The notes under the pieces: generated by a model | Databases searched by the model: none | What the model was told of the DNA's origin: nothing | Seen by the model: only the letters and a program-made list of their open reading frames with translations | Position numbers and translations under genes: made by a program | Shown: positions 1-6,420 of the stretch, piece after piece | Position numbering within the stretch: the stretch's first letter is position 1 | Layout of the letters: every line of letters starts with the position of its first letter | Origin: Candidatus Nomurabacteria bacterium | GTDB taxonomy: Bacteria > Patescibacteriota > Minisyncoccia > Phycocordibacterales > UBA9973 | Direction: 5' to 3' | Assembly: GCA_026395935.1 (NCBI GenBank) | Contig: JAPLXT010000124.1 | Coordinates: 1 to 8,389 of the forward strand | DNA: 8,389 bases

Positions 1-593
1 ATATTTGCACCTGTACAATTTGTTGTACTCCAAGATAAAATTGAGGAATCGCCCTTATCTATTGTTGTAGAACTAGCTGTGAAGTTTGAAATGGAACAAT
101 TTAATATAATAGGTTGATTTACATTTACTGTCACTGTTTTAGTTTGAGCGACTCCAGAAAATCCATATGCTGTTAGTATATAGTTTGTCGTAACGGTAGG
201 CCAGATAGATTGGTTGCCTGATGTAGGAATACTGTAGTTGAGGTTTGAAATAGTTGCAGATGTACAATTTGTAGTAACCCAAGAAAGACTTGAAGAGTCA
301 CCTTTATCTATTATTGTAGGATTGGCTGTGAAGCTTGAGATGGCACAATTGTCTACTGGCTGATTTACAGTTACGACAGTAGTTTTACTTTGAGCTACAT
401 TATTTGATCCATATGCAGTTAAGGTATAAGTTGTAGTAGATGTAGGATACACAAATTGTGAGCCTGATACATTTACACTTCCAATACCAGGAGAAATACT
501 TACGGAATTACAGTTAGTTGTATTCCAAGATAGTACAGATGCACTACCTTTATCTATGGTTGATGGATTTGAATTGAAGTTTGAAATTGTACA
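1..593 (-). repeat. Tandem Ig-like domain repeats within the surface protein
   Basis: Three in-frame units begin with a conserved Cys at codons 189 (593..591), 271 (347..345) and 354 (98..96), giving periods of 246 and 249 nt. The third unit is cut by the window edge. Shared landmarks are C-x-I-S-x-F, IDKG, LSW-x-TTNC, P-T-x-TT-x-Y and VNQP. The Cys pair in each unit probably forms an intradomain disulfide (inference). The units differ in their middle strands, so this is old divergence and not recent DNA-level duplication. Confidence 0.85.
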
Positions 594-1157
594 ATTTTCT
601 ACTGGTGGAGTTGTATTACTTACATGGAAACTTACAACGAGGGACCCTTGAGTTGCCCACCCTGGAGCTATAGAACCCAAGTTTAATCCACCAGAAAGAA
701 TTTCTGAACCAGATTGTCCGTTGGGAAGTGCTGTAAGTGTCTCACTTGTATTATTTGTATACCACTTAACATTATTGAAGGTTATTGTCTGAGCAGAAGA
801 AAGGTTGGCTGTAACAGAACCTAAAGATAAACTACCTTGGTCTGAATTAATATTCCCAGAAAATTGTTTCGCAGTTGAAGATTGTCCGCCAATTGGAGCT
901 GTTAAGGCAACAATTGTGTTGTTTGCAGTTGTTGTTCCTGTATTGTGATAATAAACTCTGATATTCAAAGTATCTCCTGCATCTGCAGAAACAGATGAAG
1001 AAGGCCAGCAAGGATAGGCATATCCTTCGTTGGTTGTAGCATTTGCTATGCTTATACTTCTGCAGTCATTTGATGCTCCATTCCAAGTGGAAGCAAATGC
1101 ATTTTGTGCAGCAAAAAGCACAGCTAAACTAAAGATTCCGACGATTATTTTTTTCAT
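1..1157 (-). CDS. Secreted surface protein with Ig-like repeats, partial (C-terminus beyond left edge)
   Basis: The minus-strand frame is open from an ATG at 1157 to the window edge (385 codons, no stop), so the gene continues to the left. Residues 1-22 are a classic signal peptide: MKK, a hydrophobic core, then a cleavage site after AFA. Residues ~23-180 form an Asn/Thr/Ser-rich beta domain; the stretch around AGDTLNIRVYYHNTG resembles DUF11-type extracellular domains. From residue 187 there are tandem repeats of ~82 residues, each with a Cys pair 27 residues apart, an IDKG motif, an LSW core Trp, and a tail of type T-x-YxLTAYG...AQxKT...VNQP. This is typical of Ig-like domain arrays in CPR surface proteins (family knowledge). 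The role is probably adhesion or cell-surface structure (inference). The 134-nt leader shows no Shine-Dalgarno. It may be transcribed from its own weak promoter or by read-through from the gene upstream. Confidence 0.88.
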   Translation of the reverse strand, partial: MKKIIVGIFSLAVLFAAQNAFASTWNGASNDCRSISIANATTNEGYAYPCWPSSSVSADAGDTLNIRVYYHNTGTTTANNTIVALTAPIGGQSSTAKQFSGNINSDQGSLSLGSVTANLSSAQTITFNNVKWYTNNTSETLTALPNGQSGSEILSGGLNLGSIAPGWATQGSLVVSFHVSNTTPPVENCTISNFNSNPSTIDKGSASVLSWNTTNCNSVSISPGIGSVNVSGSQFVYPTSTTTYTLTAYGSNNVAQSKTTVVTVNQPVDNCAISSFTANPTIIDKGDSSSLSWVTTNCTSATISNLNYSIPTSGNQSIWPTVTTNYILTAYGFSGVAQTKTVTVNVNQPIILNCSISNFTASSTTIDKGDSSILSWSTTNCTGAN

Positions 1158-1228
1158 ATTATTTTTAATTATTATTAATAAATTTAACTTACAATTTTAA
1201 ACCTTCAATTTCGAAGAATTAAAGACTT

Positions 1229-1261
1229 AAAAAAGTAAAGGAGAGAACTTATCGATCTCCT
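1229..1261 (-). terminator. Possible weak intrinsic terminator after the Pro/Gly-tailed protein
   Basis: Read on the minus strand, AGGAGA (1261-1256) pairs with TCTCCT (1244-1239) around an 11-nt loop, followed by TTAC and a run of six T. The stem is only 6 bp and the T-tract is displaced by 4 nt, so efficiency is doubtful and read-through into the surface-protein gene is possible. A second small hairpin lies just downstream (1203-1224: 8-bp stem with one G·U, loop containing TTCG). Confidence 0.4.
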
Positions 1262-1291
1262 AACTTTTGTATTTGGCTGAAAAAGAACAGC

Positions 1292-2062
1292 TTATTTTGT
1301 CAAAGGTGCCCCACCTGGTCCTCCGGGTATAACAGGAGGGATAACTGGTGGAACAATTGGCTCTGGTGGAGTTTTAGGTGCTCCACCTGGAACACCAGAA
1401 CTTCTGTGATGTTTTGAGAGAAGAACTCCCGCTACTATACCACCGAGTCCGATTGTTACACATCCAATTTGTACTCCAGTTCTTTGAAAGAAAGCTTTTT
1501 TAAAAACAACTGGCACTACAACCGGAATTGGTTGCGGATTGGATGGATACACTTTTTTGGGCGCTTGATATGTGCGCCAATCTGGTGCTGGATCTGGTTT
1601 GGGTTCTGGTTTTATCTCAATTTGAACAACATCGAGGCGACATTTCAGCAGGTTCATGCATCTGGTTTTAAAAATAACCAAACTACATTTACCATACTTG
1701 AACACACCAACCATACCGTCGAAACCAAAATCGGAATAAAATTTTACTTGATTCGAAATATTTCTTGAATTTTCAAATGAGTAATTTAAATTCCTTCTTT
1801 CATAAACCACATGATCAAGTGCTGAAAGGATTTTGTCCTCTCCTAGATACATGTTTTCACCAGCCTGAGCCAGACCATCATTCACAATAGATAAGAATTC
1901 TTTCCTCCAACTGGAAGAGAGTTCATTCTGACCCATTGCAAATCTTTTTACTTGGGAAATTGAATAATCGTTTTCCAAATAAGGCTGTATCGGAGGGTAC
2001 AGCTGCCCTTTTGAAACTAACCAACCTAGGGTTAATATCAAAACAAACAAAAACTTTTTCAT
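1292..2062 (-). CDS. Hypothetical secreted/membrane protein with Pro-rich linker and Pro/Gly-rich tail
   Basis: I do not recognise the family of this 256-residue protein. Residues 1-19 are a signal peptide (MKK plus a Leu/Val/Ile core). Residues ~20-148 look globular and hold three Cys (126, 135, 141). Residues ~150-185 are a Pro/Lys-rich linker. Residues ~196-216 are a Gly-rich hydrophobic stretch ending in KHHR, plausibly a single membrane span. Residues 221-256 are a low-complexity tail of PGG, PPEP and PPVIP motifs ending APLTK. This layout suggests an envelope protein with an exported domain and a flexible tail, but no function can be assigned. It has its own strong promoter and a hairpin leader (described separately). 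The start at 2062 is the only ATG giving a complete signal peptide, and no ribosome-binding site is visible. Confidence 0.8.
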   Translation of the reverse strand: MKKFLFVLILTLGWLVSKGQLYPPIQPYLENDYSISQVKRFAMGQNELSSSWRKEFLSIVNDGLAQAGENMYLGEDKILSALDHVVYERRNLNYSFENSRNISNQVKFYSDFGFDGMVGVFKYGKCSLVIFKTRCMNLLKCRLDVVQIEIKPEPKPDPAPDWRTYQAPKKVYPSNPQPIPVVVPVVFKKAFFQRTGVQIGCVTIGLGGIVAGVLLSKHHRSSGVPGGAPKTPPEPIVPPVIPPVIPGGPGGAPLTK

Positions 2063-2083
2063 GTTTTACAAATTTTTAATTTT

Positions 2084-2146
2084 TAGTACTGTTGTATTTA
2101 CCCCCTAAAAAGCCTTTAAAATTAAGAAGGAAATACAACAATACTA
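2084..2146 (-). promoter_or_regulatory. Structured 5' UTR hairpin upstream of the Pro/Gly-tailed protein
   Basis: Arms 2146-2131 and 2099-2084 form a 16-bp stem, all Watson-Crick but for one G·U, around a 31-nt loop. The stem begins roughly 14 nt after the inferred transcription start and ends 21 nt before the ATG. The loop reads (minus strand) CCTTCTTAATT... and ends with ...TAGGGGGT. A homologous hairpin stands in the same place before the lipoprotein gene. No T-run follows the stem, so it is not an ordinary terminator. It could stabilise the mRNA 5' end or bind a regulator. Confidence 0.7.
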
Positions 2147-2165
2147 GAAACTGACATTTGTGTAT

Positions 2166-2194
2166 ATGATAGCATATTTGGTTATTATTGTCAA
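2166..2194 (-). promoter_or_regulatory. Sigma70-type promoter with extended -10 for the Pro/Gly-tailed protein
   Basis: The minus strand has TTGACA (2194-2189), a 17-nt spacer and TATCAT (2171-2166), directly preceded by the extended -10 element TGC (2174-2172). This is a near-consensus promoter and predicts a start at about 2160 and a leader of about 98 nt. Confidence 0.8.
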
Positions 2195-2242
2195 CCCCAT
2201 TTAGATATACAAAATGGAAGTATTTTTGAGTGTATTTTATAT

Positions 2243-2280
2243 AAAAAAAGGGCCCTGAATTATATTAATCCAGGGTTTTT
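2243..2280 (-). terminator. Intrinsic terminator of the lipoprotein gene
   Basis: CCCTG (2253-2257) pairs with CAGGG (2271-2275), continued past one A·C mismatch by ATTA/TAAT around a TAT loop. On the minus strand the stem is followed by CCC and seven T (2249-2243), making a clear terminator for the lipoprotein transcript. Five T also follow on the plus strand. It lies about 40 nt past the lipoprotein stop codon and insulates the next promoter. Confidence 0.85.
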
Positions 2281-2319
2281 CCTCTTTTATATTGTTAAAC
2301 AAAAAAAATGAAAATAAAA

Positions 2320-3093
2320 TTACTTTGTTGGAGCATAAGAACCCTTAGAAGTCGGATAATTTTTTACATCGGCTCCTTTTTGTGTGGCTGTTGAATTTGT
2401 ATTTACTGGTCCATCACTATCAACACGACCTGTCGCAGTTTTTACTGAAGGAATTTCAGCAGGATTTCCTGTTTTTTTAACCCAAAGCCTGTCGTCGTCA
2501 AACCCTTTAATTGTAGCTTCAGCCTCAACTTCTTTTCCTTTGAATATAATCTTTGCGTCATTTTTTAAAATAAACGATCCAGATTCTCCAATTGGATTAA
2601 GTTGAACATTAGGATTTTTTTGCTTCGCTTGATATTCGAGGAATCTAGCATAATCCTCCATCATGTAGTGGAGCCGGTAGGTTTCGTCATTTTTGTCGAA
2701 CCAAAACGTCCCTTCAATCAAGGTACCATCTTGATCTCTTCTTAGGTCATACACACGCGAAGTTGTAAATGCAGGAATAATGCGTGTGAAATAATAAGTA
2801 GTATCTGAGCTCACAAGTCCTCCGTCTTTTACTTCAAGTTCTTTGTTTAAAGAAAGTTTACCCTTAAGAGTAATTTCAAATGTATTGTAAAAATACAACA
2901 CATCTTCCTTTGTTAAGTTCTTTTTTAAAGACTCCCTCCACAAAACAAGGTTTTGGGGTTTTAGGTTGGTTGTTTGCTTGATTGAATCAGTAGGTGTTGT
3001 GGGTTGTTTTGTAAGTTTTTTTGTACTATTACAACCACTGATAGCAAAAAATGCTATCATTAAAATACCAAAAAATACAGTCCTGTTTTTCAT
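2320..3093 (-). CDS. Hypothetical lipoprotein
   Basis: The protein has 257 residues. Its N-terminus MKNRT, a hydrophobic stretch and the lipobox ISGC (Cys21) mark it as a lipoprotein, so the mature protein should be lipid-anchored at Cys21 on the outer face of the membrane. Residues 22-45 are a Thr/Lys-rich linker. Residues ~48-205 form a charged, aromatic-rich globular domain with alternating beta-type segments (for example YYFTRIIPAF, GTFWFDKNDETYRLHYMMEDY). The last ~45 residues are Ser/Thr/Asn-rich and disordered, ending SYAPTK. I do not recognise the family. It has its own promoter, a hairpin leader like that of the next gene, and a strong terminator, so it is monocistronic. The other envelope genes lie downstream; the pilus-type ATPase is divergent from it. 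Confidence 0.85.
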   Translation of the reverse strand: MKNRTVFFGILMIAFFAISGCNSTKKLTKQPTTPTDSIKQTTNLKPQNLVLWRESLKKNLTKEDVLYFYNTFEITLKGKLSLNKELEVKDGGLVSSDTTYYFTRIIPAFTTSRVYDLRRDQDGTLIEGTFWFDKNDETYRLHYMMEDYARFLEYQAKQKNPNVQLNPIGESGSFILKNDAKIIFKGKEVEAEATIKGFDDDRLWVKKTGNPAEIPSVKTATGRVDSDGPVNTNSTATQKGADVKNYPTSKGSYAPTK

Positions 3094-3112
3094 TTTGATT
3101 ATTATTTAAAAG

Positions 3113-3173
3113 GGTTTATAAAATGTTTTATTTACACCCCAGAATTGAGAAGCAAATAAAACATTTTAAAACC
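3113..3173 (-). promoter_or_regulatory. Structured 5' UTR hairpin upstream of the lipoprotein
   Basis: Arms 3173-3154 and 3133-3113 form a 20-bp stem with one bulged base, around a 20-nt loop. The stem starts about 8 nt after the inferred transcription start and ends 19 nt before the ATG. On the minus strand the loop reads GCTTCTCAATT then CTGGGGTGT, matching the CTTCT-x-AATT and GGGG-x-GT elements of the hairpin at 2084-2146. One stem position differs between the two copies as G-C versus T-A, so pairing is kept. Confidence 0.7.
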
Positions 3174-3187
3174 TGGCATTTGCCTAC

Positions 3188-3216
3188 ATAAAAGCATACT
3201 AGGCAAGAATTGTCAA
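3188..3216 (-). promoter_or_regulatory. Sigma70-type promoter with extended -10 for the lipoprotein
   Basis: The minus strand has TTGACA (3216-3211), a 17-nt spacer ending TATGC, and TTTTAT (3193-3188). The same TTGACA-AT start, 17-nt spacer and TATGC spacer end occur in the promoter at 2166-2194, so the two genes probably share regulation. Confidence 0.7.
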
Positions 3217-3241
3217 GCATAGATATTAATCATTTATAAGT

Positions 3242-3247
3242 TATAAT
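3242..3247 (+). promoter_or_regulatory. -10 box of the pilus-type ATPase gene; likely leaderless
   Basis: A perfect TATAAT lies 8 nt before the ATG at 3256, so transcription would start at or just before the start codon. No good -35 box is visible 17 nt upstream and no Shine-Dalgarno fits. The divergent lipoprotein promoter lies only ~30 nt away. Confidence 0.55.
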
Positions 3248-3255
3248 AGAAAAAT

Positions 3256-4956
3256 ATGAGTATTATATTTGACGACGAAAAGCAAAATAAAAATCTTGCT
3301 GATTTACAAAAACAAGAAGAGGAGGATCTAGTGCAAACATTAGCCGAAGCTCGCTATGGTATACCACCTGTCCACCTCGCTTCCATGCCTATTGAGAACG
3401 ACGCCTTACGTTTAATTGATGAAGCTGAGGCTCGCAAAGAAGAAGTTGCGGCATTTAAACTTCTCGGTAAGGATGTTCATGTGGCTATGCGTTCTCCACA
3501 GCCAGACAAAATTGCAAATTGGACTAAATTTTTTAAAGATCGTGAATATATTCCCCATTTCTATATGGCGTCCCTTGCCAGTTTAGAAAAAGCATGGGAG
3601 AGATACAAAGAAATTTCTTATGCTGTTGAGACAAAATCTGGAAGTATGGCAATTTCTGGAGAAGCTCTTAAGAAATTAATAATGAATATTAAAAATGTAG
3701 AAGATATTAAAAAGGCAGTCCAAGATATTGAGAAGGATAATATTCACACTACTTCACACATACTCGAGATTGCCCTCGCTGGCGCAGTTGCTATTAATGC
3801 ATCAGACATTCACTTTGAGCCAGAAGAGAATACTGTACGTCTACGTTTTCGTTTAGATGGAATTCTTCATGAAGTGATGGAGATTCCTCCTGCTGCACAC
3901 AAATTTATTAATTCTAGAATAAAACTTATTTCGGGTCTTAAAATTACAGCAAATTCTATCGCTCAAGACGGACGTTTTAGTATTTGGCTCGACCAAGATG
4001 AGATTTCCCTTCGTGTTTCCCTTATTCCTGGAGCCTATGGTGAGTCTATTGTTATGCGTATTCTTAATCCTAAATCTATTCGCGTTAAACTTGAAGATAT
4101 GGGTGTGGAGCCAAAATTGTATGATATTTTCTTAAAAGAAATCCATAAACCAAATGGTTTAATTCTTCTTACAGGACCTACTGGTTCTGGTAAAACGACG
4201 ACTCTTTACTCTTTTCTTCAAAAGATTTATTCAACCGAGATTAAGATTATTACAATCGAAGACCCTATTGAGTATCACTTACCAGGAATTACCCAAACTC
4301 AAACAGATGCCGAGAAGGGTTATACTTTCTTGGAAGGCTTGCGCTCTGCCCTTCGTCAAGACCCAGATGTAATAATGGTGGGAGAAATCCGTGACGGCGA
4401 GACAGCCAAGATTGCTGTCGAGTCTGCCCTTACTGGTCACTTAGTCTTCTCTACCCTTCATACGAACAATGCTGCTGGTGTTATCCCCCGTCTCATTGAC
4501 TTGGATGTTAATCCTAAAATTCTAGTTTCTGCCTTATCTTTATCTATCGCTCAACGTCTTGTTCGTAGACTTTGTGTTCATTGTAAAAAGGAGAGAGTTA
4601 TAAAACCTGAAGAATTGGAATTAATAAATACAATGATTGCAAAAGCAAAATCTTATAATAAAGATTTTGCAGATTATGGGGTAGACCTGAGTAATCCATT
4701 TAAACTTTATGATCCAGTTGGTTGTCTAGAGTGCAACAACACCGGCTTCAAGGGACAAATAGGAATATTTGAAGCAATTTACAACGATGCAAAAATTGAA
4801 GACATAATAGTGAAAAATCCAAGTGAAAGAGAGATCAAAGAAGCTGCTCGCAACCAAGTCTCCCTCACTATTCAAGAAGATGGTATGGTAAAAATTTTAA
4901 AAGGTATTACTTCTTATGACGAAGTTGGAGGTGTTGTAGATTTCTACGAAGAATAG
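3256..4956 (+). CDS. pilB: GspE/PilB-family assembly ATPase (type IV pilus-type)
   Basis: This 566-residue protein has all hallmarks of a hexameric secretion/pilus assembly ATPase that powers pilin polymerisation at the inner face of the membrane. Residues ~1-155 are an N-terminal partner-binding region (MshEN/T2SSE_N-like in style). Residues ~160-275 form the N2-type domain (ASDIHFEP, RLRFRLDG). The RecA-like core has Walker A GPTGSGKTT (307-315), an Asp box with IEDPIEY (334-340), Walker B DPDVIMVGEIRD (369-380) and a His box GHLVFSTLHTNNA (394-406). Two CxxC pairs (Cys440/443 and Cys490/493) make the zinc module typical of PilB/GspE. Length matches the family. CPR bacteria usually carry type IV pili rather than type II secretion, hence PilB (inference). 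No other pilus gene is adjacent; upstream is a divergent lipoprotein and downstream a strong terminator-like structure. Confidence 0.93.
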   Translation: MSIIFDDEKQNKNLADLQKQEEEDLVQTLAEARYGIPPVHLASMPIENDALRLIDEAEARKEEVAAFKLLGKDVHVAMRSPQPDKIANWTKFFKDREYIPHFYMASLASLEKAWERYKEISYAVETKSGSMAISGEALKKLIMNIKNVEDIKKAVQDIEKDNIHTTSHILEIALAGAVAINASDIHFEPEENTVRLRFRLDGILHEVMEIPPAAHKFINSRIKLISGLKITANSIAQDGRFSIWLDQDEISLRVSLIPGAYGESIVMRILNPKSIRVKLEDMGVEPKLYDIFLKEIHKPNGLILLTGPTGSGKTTTLYSFLQKIYSTEIKIITIEDPIEYHLPGITQTQTDAEKGYTFLEGLRSALRQDPDVIMVGEIRDGETAKIAVESALTGHLVFSTLHTNNAAGVIPRLIDLDVNPKILVSALSLSIAQRLVRRLCVHCKKERVIKPEELELINTMIAKAKSYNKDFADYGVDLSNPFKLYDPVGCLECNNTGFKGQIGIFEAIYNDAKIEDIIVKNPSEREIKEAARNQVSLTIQEDGMVKILKGITSYDEVGGVVDFYEE

Positions 4957-5073
4957 GAAATAAAAAAAATAGTTCTATTAGAGGGGCGTGCGCAAGGCTG
5001 TCGAGCCGAGCAATGAGGAAAATTTCAGTAGAAATTTATCCGGACCCTCTAATAGAACTATTTTTTGTTTTCC
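4957..5073 (+). terminator. Very long stem-loop after the ATPase gene: terminator and/or structured repeat element
   Basis: Directly after the TAG stop, 4964-4985 and 5045-5066 form a perfect 22-bp stem flanked by A-runs on the left and T-runs on the right, with weaker pairing out to GAAA/TTTC. That alone fits a bidirectional terminator. The 59-nt loop is unusually GC-rich for this window on its left side and carries two hairpins of its own: GGCT-GTCG-AGCC (4996-5007) and a 10-bp stem with one bulge and an AGTA loop (5017-5041). The result is a branched, cloverleaf-like fold far larger than a terminator needs. It could be a small mobile palindrome or an RNA gene; terminator function is the safe reading. 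Confidence 0.65.
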
Positions 5074-5099
5074 TTAAAACAATTCCTCAAAGAAAAAAA

Positions 5100-5241
5100 C
5101 ATAAATCTCTAAACAATCCTTTGAAAACATGCATTAACAAAGTAACATATGATTACAGGATGGTCCCAGTAAATATAAATATAAACCAGAGCGTCCTACG
5201 CACATATATAGAGCACGGGGCCGATTGCTTAGAGATTTATG
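5100..5241. repeat. Spaced 19-bp inverted repeat in the gspE/pilB-ruvB intergenic region
   Basis: CATAAATCTCTAAACAATC (5100-5118) is the reverse complement of 5223-5241 with one mismatch; the arms are 104 nt apart. Between them are smaller possible stems: CTTTG/CAAAG (5119-5142) and GCGT-CCT-ACGC near 5194-5204. No tRNA, SRP or other RNA family was recognised and no credible protein is encoded. The right arm abuts the ruvB promoter. It could be a noncoding RNA, a miniature-element remnant or a regulatory structure. The rest of 5074-5315 shows nothing else apart from the promoter. Confidence 0.55.
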
Positions 5242-5268
5242 TTCTCTTCACAAAAATGATGCTATAAT
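5240..5268 (+). promoter_or_regulatory. Probable ruvB promoter (extended -10)
   Basis: TGC directly followed by TATAAT (5260-5268) is a perfect extended -10 element. The hexamer 17 nt upstream is TGTTCT (5240-5245), a weak -35, as is common with extended -10 promoters. The predicted start is near 5275, giving a leader of about 41 nt before the ruvB ATG at 5316. Confidence 0.55.
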
Positions 5269-5315
5269 TAACATATCAAAAACTTATAAAAAGAGTATAG
5301 CATATTCAGAATATA

Positions 5316-6323
5316 ATGTCAAGCGATAAAACAACAAATAAAGATGGTAAAGAAGAGGGTTTTCTAGACCAAACATTACGCCCTTTGGTGTGGGAAGAAT
5401 ATATTGGTCAAGAAAACATTAAAGCCAACCTTAAAATCCTTCTTACTGCCGCCGAAGAGCGCAGTCACCCTGCTGAGCACATCCTTTTCTATGGCCCTCC
5501 AGGCCTTGGCAAGACCACCTTGGCGCACCTTATAGCCAAAGAGACAAGGAGACAGATCAAAATTACCTCGGGCCCTGCTATTGAAAAGGTCGGTGATCTT
5601 GCTTCTATACTTACAAACCTCGCACCTGGTGATATTGTCTTCATAGATGAGATTCATCGCTTGAATAAAATGGTGGAAGAAATTTTATATCCAGCCATGG
5701 AGTCAGGGGTCTTAGATATTATTATTGGTAAAGGTCCTTCTGCTCGCACTATTCAACTTGAACTTCCACCGTTTACATTAATAGCTGCGACAACTCGTAT
5801 AGCCTTACTTTCCTCCCCTCTTCGTTCACGATTCTCTGGTGGAGTTTTCCGACTTGAATTTTATACTCACGAAGAGATAAAAAAGATTCTTGCTCGTTCA
5901 GCTAAAATATTAGGTGTAGAACTAGAAAGTGAAGCGTTAGATGAAATAGCCAAAAGATCTCGCTTCACTCCTCGTACTGCCAATTATTTCTTAAAGCGCT
6001 GTCGTGATTATGCCCAAGTTCATAAGCTTCCACTCTCTAAGGATGCTGTGAAGAAAGCTTTGGCCTTACTTGAAATAGATGAGATAGGGCTCTCTTCTTC
6101 AGATAGGAGAATTCTTGAAATTATAATAAATAAATTTAATGGTGGACCAGTAGGACTTAAAACTATTGCTGCCGCAACAAGCGAAGAAGAAGCTACTGTC
6201 GAAGAAGTTATAGAGCCTTACTTAATACAACTAGGACTCCTCGAGCGTACTAGCCGTGGCCGAACTGTTACAAAAAAGGGGTACGATCATTTGGGTTTTG
6301 ATTTTAACACCCCTCAGTCGTAA
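5316..6323 (+). CDS. ruvB: Holliday junction branch migration ATPase RuvB
   Basis: RuvB is the AAA+ motor that, with RuvA, drives branch migration of Holliday junctions for resolution by RuvC. The 335-residue length is normal. Visible are the N-terminal LRPLVWEEYIGQE (family LRP...YIGQ), Walker A GPPGLGKTT (60-68), Walker B VFIDEIHR (108-115), sensor 1 AATTR (157-161), an arginine-finger region SPLRSRF (167-173), TPRTAN (218-223), and the C-terminal winged helix with FNGGPVGL, EPYLIQLGLLERT and RGR. It is somewhat divergent: AATTRIALL replaces the usual GATTRAG-type motif. The N-terminal ~14 residues are polar and variable. The last four residues (TPQS) and the stop codon lie inside a GC-rich palindromic repeat, so the native C-terminus has been replaced or trimmed. 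No ruvA is in this window. Confidence 0.96.
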   Translation: MSSDKTTNKDGKEEGFLDQTLRPLVWEEYIGQENIKANLKILLTAAEERSHPAEHILFYGPPGLGKTTLAHLIAKETRRQIKITSGPAIEKVGDLASILTNLAPGDIVFIDEIHRLNKMVEEILYPAMESGVLDIIIGKGPSARTIQLELPPFTLIAATTRIALLSSPLRSRFSGGVFRLEFYTHEEIKKILARSAKILGVELESEALDEIAKRSRFTPRTANYFLKRCRDYAQVHKLPLSKDAVKKALALLEIDEIGLSSSDRRILEIIINKFNGGPVGLKTIAAATSEEEATVEEVIEPYLIQLGLLERTSRGRTVTKKGYDHLGFDFNTPQS

Positions 6324-6349
6324 CCGACAGCTCCCCTTCGCAGGGGAGC
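6307..6349 (-). repeat. GC-rich two-hairpin palindromic unit A (overlaps ruvB 3' end)
   Basis: On the minus strand this reads GCTCCCCT-GCGA-AGGGGAGC (8-bp stem, GNRA-type loop), T, a second stem GTCG/CGAC with loop GTTA, then TGAGGGGTGT. It is the inverted counterpart of unit D near ruvC. The ruvB stop codon TAA lies in the loop of the second hairpin. Its outer end ACACCCCTC (6307-6315) is the exact inverse of the end of unit B (6401-6409). Confidence 0.85.
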
Positions 6350-6365
6350 AAGAATTCAGTTGCAT

Positions 6366-6409
6366 TTTTCCTCCCCTGCGAAGGGGAGGTGCCAAAGGCG
6401 GAGGGGTGT
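6366..6409 (+). repeat. GC-rich two-hairpin palindromic unit B (upstream of the DUF559 gene)
   Basis: TTTTCCTCCCCT-GCGA-AGGGGAGG (8-bp stem) is followed by a short second stem TGCC-AAA-GGCG (3 bp plus one G·U) and the end sequence GAGGGGTGT. It is the same subtype as unit C. The last T of the unit is the first base of the TATAAT box of the nuclease gene. Confidence 0.85.
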
Positions 6410-6414
6410 ATAAT
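6409..6414 (+). promoter_or_regulatory. -10 box of the DUF559 gene formed at the repeat end
   Basis: TATAAT starts on the last base of unit B and ends 6 nt before the ATG at 6421, so the transcript should start at the start codon (leaderless). No -35 consensus is seen; the region where it would lie is inside the repeat. Confidence 0.5.
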
Positions 6415-6420
6415 ATTTAT

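Noticed and set aside
1469..1768. Plus-strand open frame of 99 codons
   Set aside because: It is antisense to the signal-peptide protein gene, with no promoter or motif.
2384..2605. Plus-strand open frame of 73 codons
   Set aside because: It is a shadow of the lipoprotein gene on the opposite strand.
5100..5241. tRNA, tmRNA, SRP RNA or 6S RNA
   Set aside because: No T-loop GTTCGA-type sequence, CCA end or SRP tetraloop core was found, and the arm arrangement does not match a known family that I can recognise.
5013..5267. Open frame of 84 codons after the ATPase gene
   Set aside because: It begins inside the loop of the large stem-loop, reads through both inverted-repeat structures and the ruvB promoter, and encodes nothing recognisable.
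5376..5657. Minus-strand open frame of 93 codons
   Set aside because: It lies fully inside ruvB, whose motifs are unambiguous.
6256..6420. Upstream extension of the DUF559 frame into ruvB
   Set aside because: It would translate the end of ruvB in another frame plus the palindromic units; the family N-terminus and the -10 box place the start at 6421.
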